DNA of 64,000 bases from Geobacteraceae bacterium (lineage in GTDB: Bacteria > Desulfobacterota > Desulfuromonadia > Geobacterales > Pseudopelobacteraceae), in assembly GCA_025355965.1 (NCBI GenBank), contig JANXYR010000053.1, positions 52,818 through 116,817 of the forward strand, written 5' to 3'. Shown here one piece after another: positions 8,351 to 21,267 of this stretch; the first letter of the stretch is position 1, and each line of letters starts with the position of its first letter. Position numbers and translations under genes: made by a program. The notes below the pieces were generated by a model, which made no database searches, was not told the DNA's origin, and saw only the letters and a list, made by a program, of their open reading frames with translations.

Positions 8351-10236
8351 TTCAACTCCTCCCGGAATTGCGGGATGCAAACTTCCACAGTACATCCCGG
8401 TGGCGGACAGTTGTTCCAAATCTGCACGGTTCCACCCATGTTTTCAATAAAATGTTTGACTAGCGCCAGTCCGAGACCGGTGCCCTCTTTCCGGTCAGTA
8501 TAGAAAGGATCTAAAACGTAAGATAGCTTATCTTTAGCAATGCCGCTTCCCTGGTCGATTATCTGCACGACCGCAATGTCTTTGGCCTTGCTGTGGTTGT
8601 TGTGTGTCAATTGCATTATTATTTTACCGCCAACAGGAGTGTGATAACCGGCATTCTCCAGCAGATTAAAGAATACCTGCTGAAGTTTGATACCGTCAGC
8701 TAAAACTAAAATCGATATATCGTCATTGTCAGAGGTGAGGAACCCACTCTTGCTTTTTGACATGCCGGTGGACTTCCAAAGATCAAGTGTTTCCCGGCAT
8801 ACGTTGTATAAATTAATAGGTTGCAGATTGCTAATCGGTATTATTCTCCCAAGGTCAAGGAGATCGTTCATCAACTGAACCAGGCGATTTACCTGTGTTC
8901 TAATATGCATAATAAACGGCTCAAATTCAGGATTGGAGGCTACCTCCTTTTCTCTGAACAGGGCCTCGGTTATAGTGAGAATGGCGTTTAGCGGATTACG
9001 TACCTCGTGGGCGACACCACCGGCAATCTGACCAATCGCCTCAAGTCGTTTGGCTCTGAGCAGTCGCTGTTCAAGTTGCTCCCGTTGATTCATTTCCTGC
9101 CGTAATAGTGAATTTATATCAGTCAGGTCACGGGTTCGTTCTATAATCTGTTGTTCCAATCCTGCCTGGATATCCTGAAGTTCAGATTCAGATTTCTTCC
9201 TCATTTCTAACAACTTGCGAAGTGTCTCAGCTCTTTTACGTAGGCTCAATAAGAATATACCCAAAACAAATGTGGTAACTACAACAACTCCTGCAATCGT
9301 CACCAGGATGATACTCTTTGAGAGAGGGGATAAAACTTCGCTTGAATCTATTTTTGCAACCATACCCCACTTGGTGCCGGGTATGGTTCTGATTGCACAT
9401 AATACCGACATGTTACGATAATCCGTACCATCAAAGCTACCTTCCTGTCCAAGAGCTGCCCGCACCGCCGGCATATTCTGATCTGTGAGTGGCATCAGAA
9501 AGGGGGTATCCGTTTTATTCCGATGTCTGAGGCTATTCAGGAAAAGAACGGAATTCCCTTCACGCATAACTAGTAGCGTTTCAGCTGTTGAACTGGTTGT
9601 GGGCCATGCCTGGATGAGAGGATAAAGTCGCTTGGTTGGATCTATATCAAGTACAAGTACAGCTATGCAGCGAGCATGGCTGCCGTTTAAGATCATGATT
9701 GGAATTGCCAGGTTGATGTTGTATGAGTTGCCAATAGCGTCACTATGAAAATCCGAAAGGATTAATTCCTGTTCCTTGGCGGTTTCAGCAGCCAGGTCAA
9801 AATAATGCTTTGAAAGTGGTGTATTCAGATCTGAGTCGGAAGCAATTATCTTTCCATCCGGAGTAAAAAGAACGCCTTTGCTGTATTCACCGAGGTCAAT
9901 AAGATTTGCCATCCAGTACTTGAATTCCTGGCGTAATTTTTTGTTTTCTCTGCCGGAAATGTAGTCATTAATCCTGCGTGCCATCATTGCGTTTGCGCGA
10001 ATTGATGCCCCTTCGGCAAAGCGCTCCTTACGCCATTGAACCAACTGAGACGTCTTAAGGTAGGCGATTGTTGAGATTTCTTTATGTTTTTCTTTCAGCA
10101 AAAACTGTTTTTGCTGATGAATCAAGCTGTAACCTGTGCAAGTAACAAGAGCGATAAAAACGGAAATAGTGAGGATGTACCATACAGAATCAGTCCGAAA
10201 GGTTTTTGCTGTGGGCGAAATTGTCATAAGTAACAA
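8347..10236 (-). CDS. Membrane sensor histidine kinase with periplasmic Cache-like domain
   Basis: The protein has two membrane segments at about residues 19-39 and 309-331 flanking a roughly 270-residue periplasmic domain of double-Cache style. A coiled coil follows, then the dimerisation box with His410 (GGVAHEVRNPLNAI), the N box NLLENAGY, and the ATP lids GSGI and GTGLGLAL. The start is uncertain. A GGAGG six bases before a TTG at 10236 is the only good ribosome site; ATG 10227 and in-frame codons as far out as 10299 are alternatives. Its stop overlaps the start of the NtrC-type regulator, so the two are coupled. The signal it detects cannot be read from sequence. Confidence 0.88.
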   Translation of the reverse strand: MLLMTISPTAKTFRTDSVWYILTISVFIALVTCTGYSLIHQQKQFLLKEKHKEISTIAYLKTSQLVQWRKERFAEGASIRANAMMARRINDYISGRENKKLRQEFKYWMANLIDLGEYSKGVLFTPDGKIIASDSDLNTPLSKHYFDLAAETAKEQELILSDFHSDAIGNSYNINLAIPIMILNGSHARCIAVLVLDIDPTKRLYPLIQAWPTTSSTAETLLVMREGNSVLFLNSLRHRNKTDTPFLMPLTDQNMPAVRAALGQEGSFDGTDYRNMSVLCAIRTIPGTKWGMVAKIDSSEVLSPLSKSIILVTIAGVVVVTTFVLGIFLLSLRKRAETLRKLLEMRKKSESELQDIQAGLEQQIIERTRDLTDINSLLRQEMNQREQLEQRLLRAKRLEAIGQIAGGVAHEVRNPLNAILTITEALFREKEVASNPEFEPFIMHIRTQVNRLVQLMNDLLDLGRIIPISNLQPINLYNVCRETLDLWKSTGMSKSKSGFLTSDNDDISILVLADGIKLQQVFFNLLENAGYHTPVGGKIIMQLTHNNHSKAKDIAVVQIIDQGSGIAKDKLSYVLDPFYTDRKEGTGLGLALVKHFIENMGGTVQIWNNCPPPGCTVEVCIPQFREELK

Positions 10237-10470
10237 GCTTAACCTCCATTTGAGGCGCATCTGGTGGCGATCATACCACTCAGAACAAGTCATCGTCAAA
10301 GCTATTCATCCTGAGATTGAAAGGAGGTTTAAGAACATATCTTGGTTTTTTTTATCTAATATAGACGTGAAATCAAACCAGACCATGCCTAACTGTTTGG
10401 AACTATTTGCGCAGACTGCAGAATTAAGTTATATAAAACCGTAAAAATTAAATTTGAAAGGAACAAACCC

Positions 10471-10977
10471 ATGAAAAATAAACTTGTCGCACTGTTTGCT
10501 ACCGTATACATGACCCTTAGCGGGGGTGCCGCTCTGGCAGAACATAAACCCGGACATATGGAAGGTCACCAGAATGGCGCAGGAGCTGCTGCCGAATCTA
10601 TCCACGCTGATGTAAAAAAGCACCAAGCCTGTCCACACTGCGGTATGGATCGGGAAAAATTTGCTCATTCACGCATGCTGGTCACTTATTCTGATGGTTC
10701 GTCTGTCGGAGTATGCAGCATCCATTGTGTTGTCACCGAGTTAAAAGCCAGCAAAACCAAAACGGTAAAGCTTGTCGAGGTTGCTGATTTGAACACGAAA
10801 AAACTGTTTGATGCTGAAAAGGCTGCCTGGGTGATCGGTGGCAGCAGGAAGGGTGTTATGACACTAACACCGAAATGGGCTTTTGCAACAAAAGAGGACG
10901 CCGCTGCATTTATCAGTAAAAACGGCGGTAAGCTGGCTACCTACAAAGAGGCGCTGGCTCAGGCTGAAAAAGAGTAG
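10471..10977 (+). CDS. NosL-family copper-binding protein (first copy)
   Basis: The 168-residue protein has a signal peptide (residues 1-23) and a His/Met-rich stretch after it. A NosL-type motif CPHCGMD follows (C54, C57, M59), and a second cluster CSIHC supplies C82, H85 and C86. NosL proteins bind Cu(I) and support NosZ assembly, but no nosZ is visible, so a different copper client is likely. The ATG follows a GAAAGGAAC ribosome site. It is the first gene of a plus-strand operon divergent from the histidine kinase. The 234-bp gap to the kinase start probably holds both promoters, though none is clear. Confidence 0.85.
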   Translation: MKNKLVALFATVYMTLSGGAALAEHKPGHMEGHQNGAGAAAESIHADVKKHQACPHCGMDREKFAHSRMLVTYSDGSSVGVCSIHCVVTELKASKTKTVKLVEVADLNTKKLFDAEKAAWVIGGSRKGVMTLTPKWAFATKEDAAAFISKNGGKLATYKEALAQAEKE

Positions 10978-10994
10978 CATCAAATGGAGCTTCC

Positions 10995-11471
10995 ATGAAA
11001 CTTATCGTCACAGCAGTAGTACTGTTTTGTCTGCTAATGGTGGCGTCCTCATTTGCTGCTGAAATGGGTGCTGATTCCGTCCCGCCTGGGGCCAAGTGTC
11101 CGGTTTGCGGGATGTTTGTTGCTAAATACCCGGACTGGACGGCGACGGTTCGCTTCAAGGATGGCACAATTGCCTATTATGACGGGCCGAAGGATATGTT
11201 TAGCCACTATTTGGACACAGCTCGCTATACTCCCGAAAAACGTCAGGCAGATATCGTAGCACTGTCTGTGAAGGAGTATTATCTTCTAACAATAATCAAT
11301 GCACGTTCCGCCTTTTTTGTCTATGGCAGTGACGTTTATGGGCCAATGGGAAGTGAGTTGATACCATTTGGTACGGAGAAAGACGCCACCGCCTTCAAGC
11401 TTGACCACAAAGGGAAGCGTATTCTTCGCTTTAACGAGATCACGCGACAAACCATCAAATCTCTCAACTAA
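10995..11471 (+). CDS. NosL-family copper-binding protein (second copy)
   Basis: This 158-residue protein has a signal peptide (residues 1-22) and the NosL motif CPVCGM at residues 35-40. A conserved FKDGTIAYYDGPKDMF region follows. It lacks the second Cys/His cluster seen in the neighbouring NosL protein, so the pair is not a simple recent duplication. It starts 17 bp after the first copy with a GGAGC ribosome site and is followed 7 bp later by a small exported protein. Confidence 0.85.
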   Translation: MKLIVTAVVLFCLLMVASSFAAEMGADSVPPGAKCPVCGMFVAKYPDWTATVRFKDGTIAYYDGPKDMFSHYLDTARYTPEKRQADIVALSVKEYYLLTIINARSAFFVYGSDVYGPMGSELIPFGTEKDATAFKLDHKGKRILRFNEITRQTIKSLN

Positions 11472-11478
11472 GGCAGCT

Positions 11479-11775
11479 ATGCGTCGCTCTCTGCAATTCC
11501 TGTTGTTCACAAGCTTCGGCCTGCTCATCTTAATGCTTCTTCCGCTGCATGCTCACCGTGCGCAGCAGCTATCAGTTGCTGAGTTGAGAGGACAAAGTTT
11601 TCTGCTGAAGAGCCTGCAATTGACTGATCTCTGCCTTGTAACTGAAGCACGTTACACTCGTCACCCGGCCATGGCCGACCGCCACTCACCTTTTCAGGAA
11701 CATCCTGTCGCGCTGGAACATTTTCCTTCGGGCTCGCTGATTCTGCCGCCCCTCCATGGACGAGATAAACCATGA
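11479..11775 (+). CDS. Small exported protein of the NosL-ABC operon
   Basis: The 98-residue protein begins at ATG 11479 with a signal peptide or single membrane segment at residues 5-25. The rest is a short domain with DLCLVTEARYTRHP and FQEHPVALEHFPSGSL stretches. The frame extends upstream, but that part overlaps the NosL gene and has no ribosome site. Its TGA overlaps the permease ATG as ATGA, so translation is coupled. I do not know the function. The single Cys and several His are compatible with metal binding, but this is not shown. Confidence 0.72.
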   Translation: MRRSLQFLLFTSFGLLILMLLPLHAHRAQQLSVAELRGQSFLLKSLQLTDLCLVTEARYTRHPAMADRHSPFQEHPVALEHFPSGSLILPPLHGRDKP

Positions 11776-12908
11776 AACGAGCCGTAGAGCGACATCTGAA
11801 TATACTTGAATTCACTCTGGCGTCCTTGCTGCGCAGAAAAGTGAAAAACCTCTCGCTACTGACAATGTATCTGTTGGTGATCTTTATGCTAGCGTCTCTG
11901 GTGTTCTTTGTTACTGCCCTGAAGAGGGAGGCTGCCATGATTCTGAACGATGCACCGGATATGGTTGTACAGCGTCTGGTAGCAGGTCGTCAGGATCTGG
12001 TGCCTGCCGAGTATGCCGCTGAAATTACCCGAATCAGGGGAGTTACAGCGGTACGCCCGCGCTTGTGGGGCTATTATTATGATGCACTGAACGGTGCCAA
12101 CTATACTGTCATGGCCAGTGACGACCCCAATACAACGTCGGATAAAGCAGCTATTGGTGCCGGCGTGGCAAAAGTGCGTAACCTGGCGGTTGGTGACTTA
12201 CTGCCGCTGATAAGTTATGACAAGGCACCACTAATGCTGGAGATCGGCACGATATTTCCGAGCGCATCCGACCTCATCGCGGCTGACATGATTGTCATAT
12301 CGCCGCGTGACTTTCATCAGCTATTCAATTTTCCGAGCGGACAGGCGACCGATCTGGCTGTCAGCGTGCGTAACGCGAAAGAGCTGCCGACCGTTGCGGC
12401 CAAGATTGCCGTTCAGTTTCCAGATTCCCGTCCGATCCTGAAGAGTGAAATTCTGCGCACCTATCAGTCCGTTTTCGACTGGCGTGGTGGAATGGCACTA
12501 CTCATACTGGCATCTTCATTGCTCTCATTCATAATCTTCGCCTGGGATAAGGCCACCGGACTTTCTGCCGAGGAGCGCAAAGAGATAGGCATTCTCAAGT
12601 CGATAGGCTGGGAAACATCAGATGTACTGCTGCTCAAGTTCTGGGAAGGAATAGTGATCTCCTTGACGGCATTTTTGCTGGGGGTCGTACTGGCCTACGG
12701 CCATGTATTTTTTCTGTCAGCGCCTCTTTTCGCCCAGGTGCTCAAAGGGTGGTCGGTGATCTATCCGAATTTTAAGCTGGTGCCGGTTGTTAATGCCTAT
12801 CAACTTGCCGTGCTCTTTTTTCTGACGGTTGTCCCCTATACAACTGCGACGATTATACCCTGCTGGCGAGCGGCCACAATCGATCCTGATGCTGCCATGA
12901 GGTATTGA
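11772..12908 (+). CDS. ABC transporter permease, FtsX/MacB-like
   Basis: The 378-residue protein has one membrane segment near residues 28-50, a large extracytoplasmic domain to about 235, and three more membrane segments at about 240-260, 285-320 and 345-365. This is the MacB/LolC/FtsX topology. A conserved cytoplasmic loop reads ERKEIGILKSIGWET. It is followed one base later by its ATPase. Such pairs usually do mechanical work on periplasmic proteins or lipoproteins rather than import solutes. Its place after two NosL genes recalls the NosDFY idea of energy for copper-site assembly, but no nosD-like gene is present. Confidence 0.87.
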   Translation: MKRAVERHLNILEFTLASLLRRKVKNLSLLTMYLLVIFMLASLVFFVTALKREAAMILNDAPDMVVQRLVAGRQDLVPAEYAAEITRIRGVTAVRPRLWGYYYDALNGANYTVMASDDPNTTSDKAAIGAGVAKVRNLAVGDLLPLISYDKAPLMLEIGTIFPSASDLIAADMIVISPRDFHQLFNFPSGQATDLAVSVRNAKELPTVAAKIAVQFPDSRPILKSEILRTYQSVFDWRGGMALLILASSLLSFIIFAWDKATGLSAEERKEIGILKSIGWETSDVLLLKFWEGIVISLTAFLLGVVLAYGHVFFLSAPLFAQVLKGWSVIYPNFKLVPVVNAYQLAVLFFLTVVPYTTATIIPCWRAATIDPDAAMRY

Positions 12909-12909
12909 T

Positions 12910-13638
12910 GTGATAGAACTTTCAGGCATTACCAAGAGCTTCAATAGCGGCAAGGCGAATCAGTTTACCGCCGTGGACAATGTCACTCTGGTGATTAATC
13001 CGAAGCAAATCACGGTTTTTAAAGGGCCGAGCGGTTCCGGTAAAACGTCGCTCCTGACGATGATCGGCTGTATGGCCCGTCCTACCTCGGGTCGGATATT
13101 CCTGCGCGGAGTGGCGGCAGCGGTGCCGTTTCAACAGGATGGCGTGGAAGTCGTTGAAATTACCAGTCTGCCGGAACGCTTCCTGAACGATATCCGTCGT
13201 TCTACTTTCGGGTTTATCTTTCAGCAGTTCAATCTGGTTAAAGGGATCACCGTTCTGGAAAATGTCATGCTGCCTGCTTACCCGACCGGCGAGGGGAGGG
13301 CGGACTTCCGTGCCAGGGCCTTGAAACTGCTTGAACAGTTCGATATTGTCCGCCTTGCCGGACAACGGGTGGAGCTGCTTTCGGGGGGAGAGTTGCAGCG
13401 GGTTGCCATCGCCAGAGCCCTGATTAATAACCCATCAATTATCATTGCCGATGAACCTACGGCGCATCTGGATTCGAAGTTGTCACAGGAATTCATGACA
13501 ATTGTCGGTTGCTTGAAGGGGGAGGGGAAGAGCGTGCTGATCGCCAGCCACGACCCTATTGTGTTTGATTCTCTACTGGTCGATTCGCAAGTTGAAATGC
13601 GTGACGGTGCTGTTGTGAACAGCAGGAGTTGCCGGTGA
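12910..13638 (+). CDS. ABC transporter ATP-binding protein, MacB/LolD type
   Basis: The 242-residue ATPase has Walker A GPSGSGKT at 39-46, the Q-loop FQQFN, the signature LSGGELQRVAIARAL, Walker B IIIADEPTA and the switch His in ASHDP. It starts with GTG 12910, right after the permease stop; an ATG at 12908 is out of frame. Its end overlaps the start of the membrane protein that follows. It pairs with the upstream permease. Confidence 0.9.
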   Translation: MIELSGITKSFNSGKANQFTAVDNVTLVINPKQITVFKGPSGSGKTSLLTMIGCMARPTSGRIFLRGVAAAVPFQQDGVEVVEITSLPERFLNDIRRSTFGFIFQQFNLVKGITVLENVMLPAYPTGEGRADFRARALKLLEQFDIVRLAGQRVELLSGGELQRVAIARALINNPSIIIADEPTAHLDSKLSQEFMTIVGCLKGEGKSVLIASHDPIVFDSLLVDSQVEMRDGAVVNSRSCR

Positions 13639-14633
13639 TTCTCCAGCCTGCTGCACTCGCGCTGCAGCTGATCGCACTGCTGGTCTCCTTGATGGGAATA
13701 TTCGCTGGATATTACGGTATAAAGATTCTTGGCCACTGGGATCCTGCCAGCGGCAGCGAAGGGCAGCTCGAGCTGGAACGAAGAACCTATCTGGTCTCAA
13801 CAATAATGAGCTATATCCTCAGTTTTGAGCTCATGTCGCTTTTTCTGTTTATCTACACCGCTGACGATCTTCACTCTCTGTTTACCGGTGCCATGTGTGC
13901 TGCCGGCACCCTCGCAGTCAACTCCTTCGGTTATCCGACCCTTATCCTCAAAATATTGAATTTCCTGCTGGCAGGGGTCTGGCTGATTGTAAACCACGCT
14001 GACAACAGAGGCTATGACTACCCGCTGATACGGGTTAAATACAGATTGCTTAATTTGGTTGTGCCGCTGTTGTTGCTGGAGAGTGGTCTGTTATTCGCCT
14101 ATTTTGCCGGCCTAAAACCGGACATCATCACCTCCTGCTGCGGTAGCCTGTTCAGTCATGAATCCGGCAGCTTCAGCGGTGATCTTGCTTCGTTGCCGCA
14201 TCTGGCGATGCAGATCGCCTTCTTCTCCGGCATGGCGATTACGCTTGCAAGCGGGTTGTTCTTCTACTTGCGTGGGCGTACCGGCTATCTGTTCTCGATT
14301 GCTGTAACCGTTACTTTTCTGATTGCCATTGCCTCAATACTTTCTTTTATCAGTCTATATTTCTACGAACTTCCCACCCATCATTGTCCGTTCTGTCTGT
14401 TGCAGAAGGAGTACGGCTACATTGGCTATCTTCTGTACGCCACACTCTTTGGCGGAGCAGTGACCGGTATTGGGGTCGGCGTGTTGATGCCATTCAGGAA
14501 GGTCGGCAGTCTGTCCAGCATCGTTCCCGCCATACAGCGCCGTCTCACTCTTGTTGCATTTGTCTGCTACCTGATGTTTACACTGGTCACAATCTGGAAG
14601 ATGATCTTCTCTGGGCTCAAGCTAGTTCCGTGA
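13635..14633 (+). CDS. Polytopic membrane protein with a CPFC motif, in the NosL-ABC operon
   Basis: About 332 residues with eight or so hydrophobic segments. The extracytoplasmic or membrane-edge stretch HHCPFCLLQKEYGYIG carries a CxxC pair near residues 252-255, and there is also a CC pair near residue 174. I do not recognise a named family. A CxxC in a membrane protein next to NosL and SCO suggests thiol redox or copper handling. The start is placed at GTG 13635: AGGAG lies six bases before it and its GTGA overlaps the ATPase stop. A TTG at 13629 would have no spacing. It closes the operon. Confidence 0.8.
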   Translation: MILQPAALALQLIALLVSLMGIFAGYYGIKILGHWDPASGSEGQLELERRTYLVSTIMSYILSFELMSLFLFIYTADDLHSLFTGAMCAAGTLAVNSFGYPTLILKILNFLLAGVWLIVNHADNRGYDYPLIRVKYRLLNLVVPLLLLESGLLFAYFAGLKPDIITSCCGSLFSHESGSFSGDLASLPHLAMQIAFFSGMAITLASGLFFYLRGRTGYLFSIAVTVTFLIAIASILSFISLYFYELPTHHCPFCLLQKEYGYIGYLLYATLFGGAVTGIGVGVLMPFRKVGSLSSIVPAIQRRLTLVAFVCYLMFTLVTIWKMIFSGLKLVP

Positions 14634-14670
14634 GGTGGACTGGGCATAGCGGTTACACAAATCCAGCTCA

Positions 14671-14702
14671 TTGTTAACCTGTTTTTTGCGCTTGGTTGAC
14701 AA
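14671..14702 (+). promoter_or_regulatory. Predicted BirA operator upstream of bioB
   Basis: TTGTTAACC, 14 bases, then GGTTGACAA form an inverted repeat with eight of nine positions matching. This is the known bacterial BirA site layout (TTGTnAACC, N14-16, GGTTnACAA). The right half contains the TTGACA that serves as the predicted -35 element, so bound BirA-biotinyl-AMP would block RNA polymerase. Confidence 0.8.
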
Positions 14703-14724
14703 TGCTTGTTTGCTGTGCTATCGA
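14696..14724 (+). promoter_or_regulatory. Predicted sigma70 promoter of bioBD
   Basis: TTGACA at 14696-14701, a 17-base spacer, and TATCGA at 14719-14724. The start would fall near 14731, giving a very short leader that begins almost at the GGAGG ribosome site. The short leader lowers confidence in the -10 assignment. Confidence 0.45.
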
Positions 14725-14742
14725 GTTGTGCGGAGGTATTTT

Positions 14743-18170
<3,428 letters not shown>

Positions 18171-18305
18171 GGTTTCTGTCCTGTCATCATTAACGCATGT
18201 ATCTTGTGTATAAGGGTTTGAGGAGTTAGTCAATGGCATAGTAGTACTGGATGGCCGGAATGGCTAATGCTAGATGTTAGTGTTGAAGAGATGAAGGGAA
18301 TAAAC

Positions 18306-18334
18306 TTGACTCCTTTACGTGTAAATAGTAATTT
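18306..18334 (+). promoter_or_regulatory. Possible sigma70 promoter of metY
   Basis: TTGACT at 18306-18311, 17 bases, then TAATTT at 18329-18334. A TATAAT-like stretch also lies a few bases further on but with too long a spacer. The ribosome site AGGGGGAA precedes the ATG. Confidence 0.4.
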
Positions 18335-18362
18335 ATAATCAAGATAAAGATCGCTATTTTAG

Positions 18363-19658
<1,296 letters not shown>

Positions 19659-19685
19659 TTCCCTCTCTTTTTTTGACGTATGTAT

Positions 19686-19714
19686 GGGCAATCCTTGTGG
19701 TTGCTCATTTTTTT
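19686..19714 (+). terminator. Intrinsic terminator after metY
   Basis: A GC-containing hairpin (GGGCAA...CC, TTGT loop, GG...TTGCTC, with a one-base bulge) is followed by a run of seven T. It sits 27 bp after the metY stop. Confidence 0.7.
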
Positions 19715-19778
19715 GTGTAATATCTCCAAAAAATGTCATGAAGTTTATCCTCATTTCAAATTATAGGAGTTGCCCAAA

Positions 19779-20147
19779 ATGTATATGCTTACGATCCGTA
19801 CCAGTTTTGCTGCTGCGCATAACTTGATGAATTATCAGGGCGATTGTGAAAACCTGCATGGCCACAATTGGAAAGTCGAAGTGGCGGTCACGGCCCGGGA
19901 GTTGGACAAGGCTGGTCTTGGTATAGATTTTAAAGTTCTTAAACGTGAAGCTGGTACGATTATAAACGAATTGGACCACAAATATCTTAACGATAATCCA
20001 GCCTTCAGTGATATTTCTCCTTCATCGGAACATATTTCTAAATATCTCTATCAACGCATTTCAGAACGTATGAACAATGACAATATCAAAGTCGATTCAA
20101 TTACTGTCTGGGAGTCAGATAACGCGTCTGCACGCTACTATGAGTGA
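19779..20147 (+). CDS. queD: 6-carboxy-5,6,7,8-tetrahydropterin synthase
   Basis: The 122-residue protein has the zinc ligands H14, H27 and H29 and the catalytic Cys23 in GDCENLHGHNW. The C-terminal region has the TWESDNASA-like ITVWESDNASARY ending seen in QueD. It makes the second intermediate of queuosine and 7-deazaguanine synthesis. ATG 19779 follows an AGGAG site by nine bases. Its end overlaps queE by eight bases. queC and queF are not visible. Confidence 0.93.
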   Translation: MYMLTIRTSFAAAHNLMNYQGDCENLHGHNWKVEVAVTARELDKAGLGIDFKVLKREAGTIINELDHKYLNDNPAFSDISPSSEHISKYLYQRISERMNNDNIKVDSITVWESDNASARYYE

Positions 20148-20889
20148 TCCGCTCTATATCAGTGAAATATTTTCGTCCATTCAAGGCGAAGGTATGTTGG
20201 CTGGACGCAGACAAATATTTGTTCGTCTGATGGAATGCAATCTTGACTGTCGCTATTGTGATACTGACTTTGAAAAGTCAGATGCAGGTCATCTGGAATC
20301 TAAGCCCGGTTCAGGCACATTTATTAATCTTTCGCTGCCTTTACAGCTACATAGACTATCCGTTATATTTAAGGACTGGCAATCGCAACTGCAGGGGGCG
20401 CACCATTCGGTAAGTTTCACAGGCGGGGAGCCGCTTCTGCATGCAGACACTCTTGCGGAGTGGTTTCCTGAGATTAGAAAATCCATTCCGATTCACCTTG
20501 AAACAAACGGCACACTGCACTTTGCTCTTCGGCAGGTCAAACAATACGTAGATTATATCAGTATGGATATGAAACTTCCTTCGACCGCCGGCTGTGCAGA
20601 GCAGTTGTGGGATCTGCACAGGCTCTTTCTACGCGAGGCCCATGGAAGTAACGTTTCTGTAAAAGTAGTGGTGGGTGAGTTGACACCTGAAAGTGAAATT
20701 AGACAGGTGTGTGATGTGATATCTTCGGTTGACGCTACTACACCGCTTTTTCTGCAGCCTTTGTCGATGCCGGACGGTAGTATCGGCATTACCGCCGGGC
20801 AAATTCTGCATCTTCAAGAACTTGCGTCCTCCCTTCTGTCCGATGTGCGGGTTATTCCTCAAATGCATAAACTATTAGGTGCGCTTTGA
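20140..20889 (+). CDS. queE: 7-carboxy-7-deazaguanine synthase
   Basis: Radical SAM enzyme of 249 residues with C33, C37 and C40 in CNLDCRYC. The SIQGEG signature precedes it and SFTGGEPLL follows, as in QueE. ATG 20140 overlaps the end of queD. A longer upstream frame lies inside queD and is not used. It is coupled to the next gene through a TTGA overlap. Confidence 0.93.
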   Translation: MSDPLYISEIFSSIQGEGMLAGRRQIFVRLMECNLDCRYCDTDFEKSDAGHLESKPGSGTFINLSLPLQLHRLSVIFKDWQSQLQGAHHSVSFTGGEPLLHADTLAEWFPEIRKSIPIHLETNGTLHFALRQVKQYVDYISMDMKLPSTAGCAEQLWDLHRLFLREAHGSNVSVKVVVGELTPESEIRQVCDVISSVDATTPLFLQPLSMPDGSIGITAGQILHLQELASSLLSDVRVIPQMHKLLGAL

Positions 20890-21266
20890 TTATAGAAACA
20901 ATCATATTGGATTCAGATCTCAGCATTATTCTGCTTGATCAGACCAGTCATTATTTTGGCGGTTACTTTCATGTCAAAGTGCTTGTGCTTTGCGATATCC
21001 CGCTGAACCAGAGCTATTTTAAAGATGCTGCTGAATATAGACATGCCGTAGGTAAAATGGGAACGTCTGCTAGATTTGAACGGGTTCTTGAAAAAATGGC
21101 TGTTCCGGAATCTGAAATTGAATCCGTCCGTAGTCTGTTGATACAGGCCTTTCATGACACGAGCGAAGCATATTTATCGACGCCTGACTTTGCTCCCCGC
21201 TTTGTCCGGAGCGAGTATCAGAGATGTATGAAAAATCCCTCTAAAATTCTAAGTTTAAGGGCATAG
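20886..21266 (+). CDS. Uncharacterised protein coupled to queDE
   Basis: The 126-residue protein has no signal peptide or membrane segment and no motif I recognise. It starts with TTG 20886 overlapping the queE stop and ends one base before the GTG of the RNA methyltransferase, so it sits tightly inside this operon. The N-terminal half looks strand-rich (VKVLVLCDI) and the C-terminal half helical. A link to RNA modification is suggested only by its neighbours. Confidence 0.75.
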   Translation: MIIETIILDSDLSIILLDQTSHYFGGYFHVKVLVLCDIPLNQSYFKDAAEYRHAVGKMGTSARFERVLEKMAVPESEIESVRSLLIQAFHDTSEAYLSTPDFAPRFVRSEYQRCMKNPSKILSLRA

Positions 21267-21267
21267 C

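Noticed and set aside
10398..10411. GG-N10-GC element upstream of the first nosL gene.
   Set aside because: The spacing fits sigma54 but neither the GGCAC nor the TTGC part is present, and no enhancer half-sites lie upstream.
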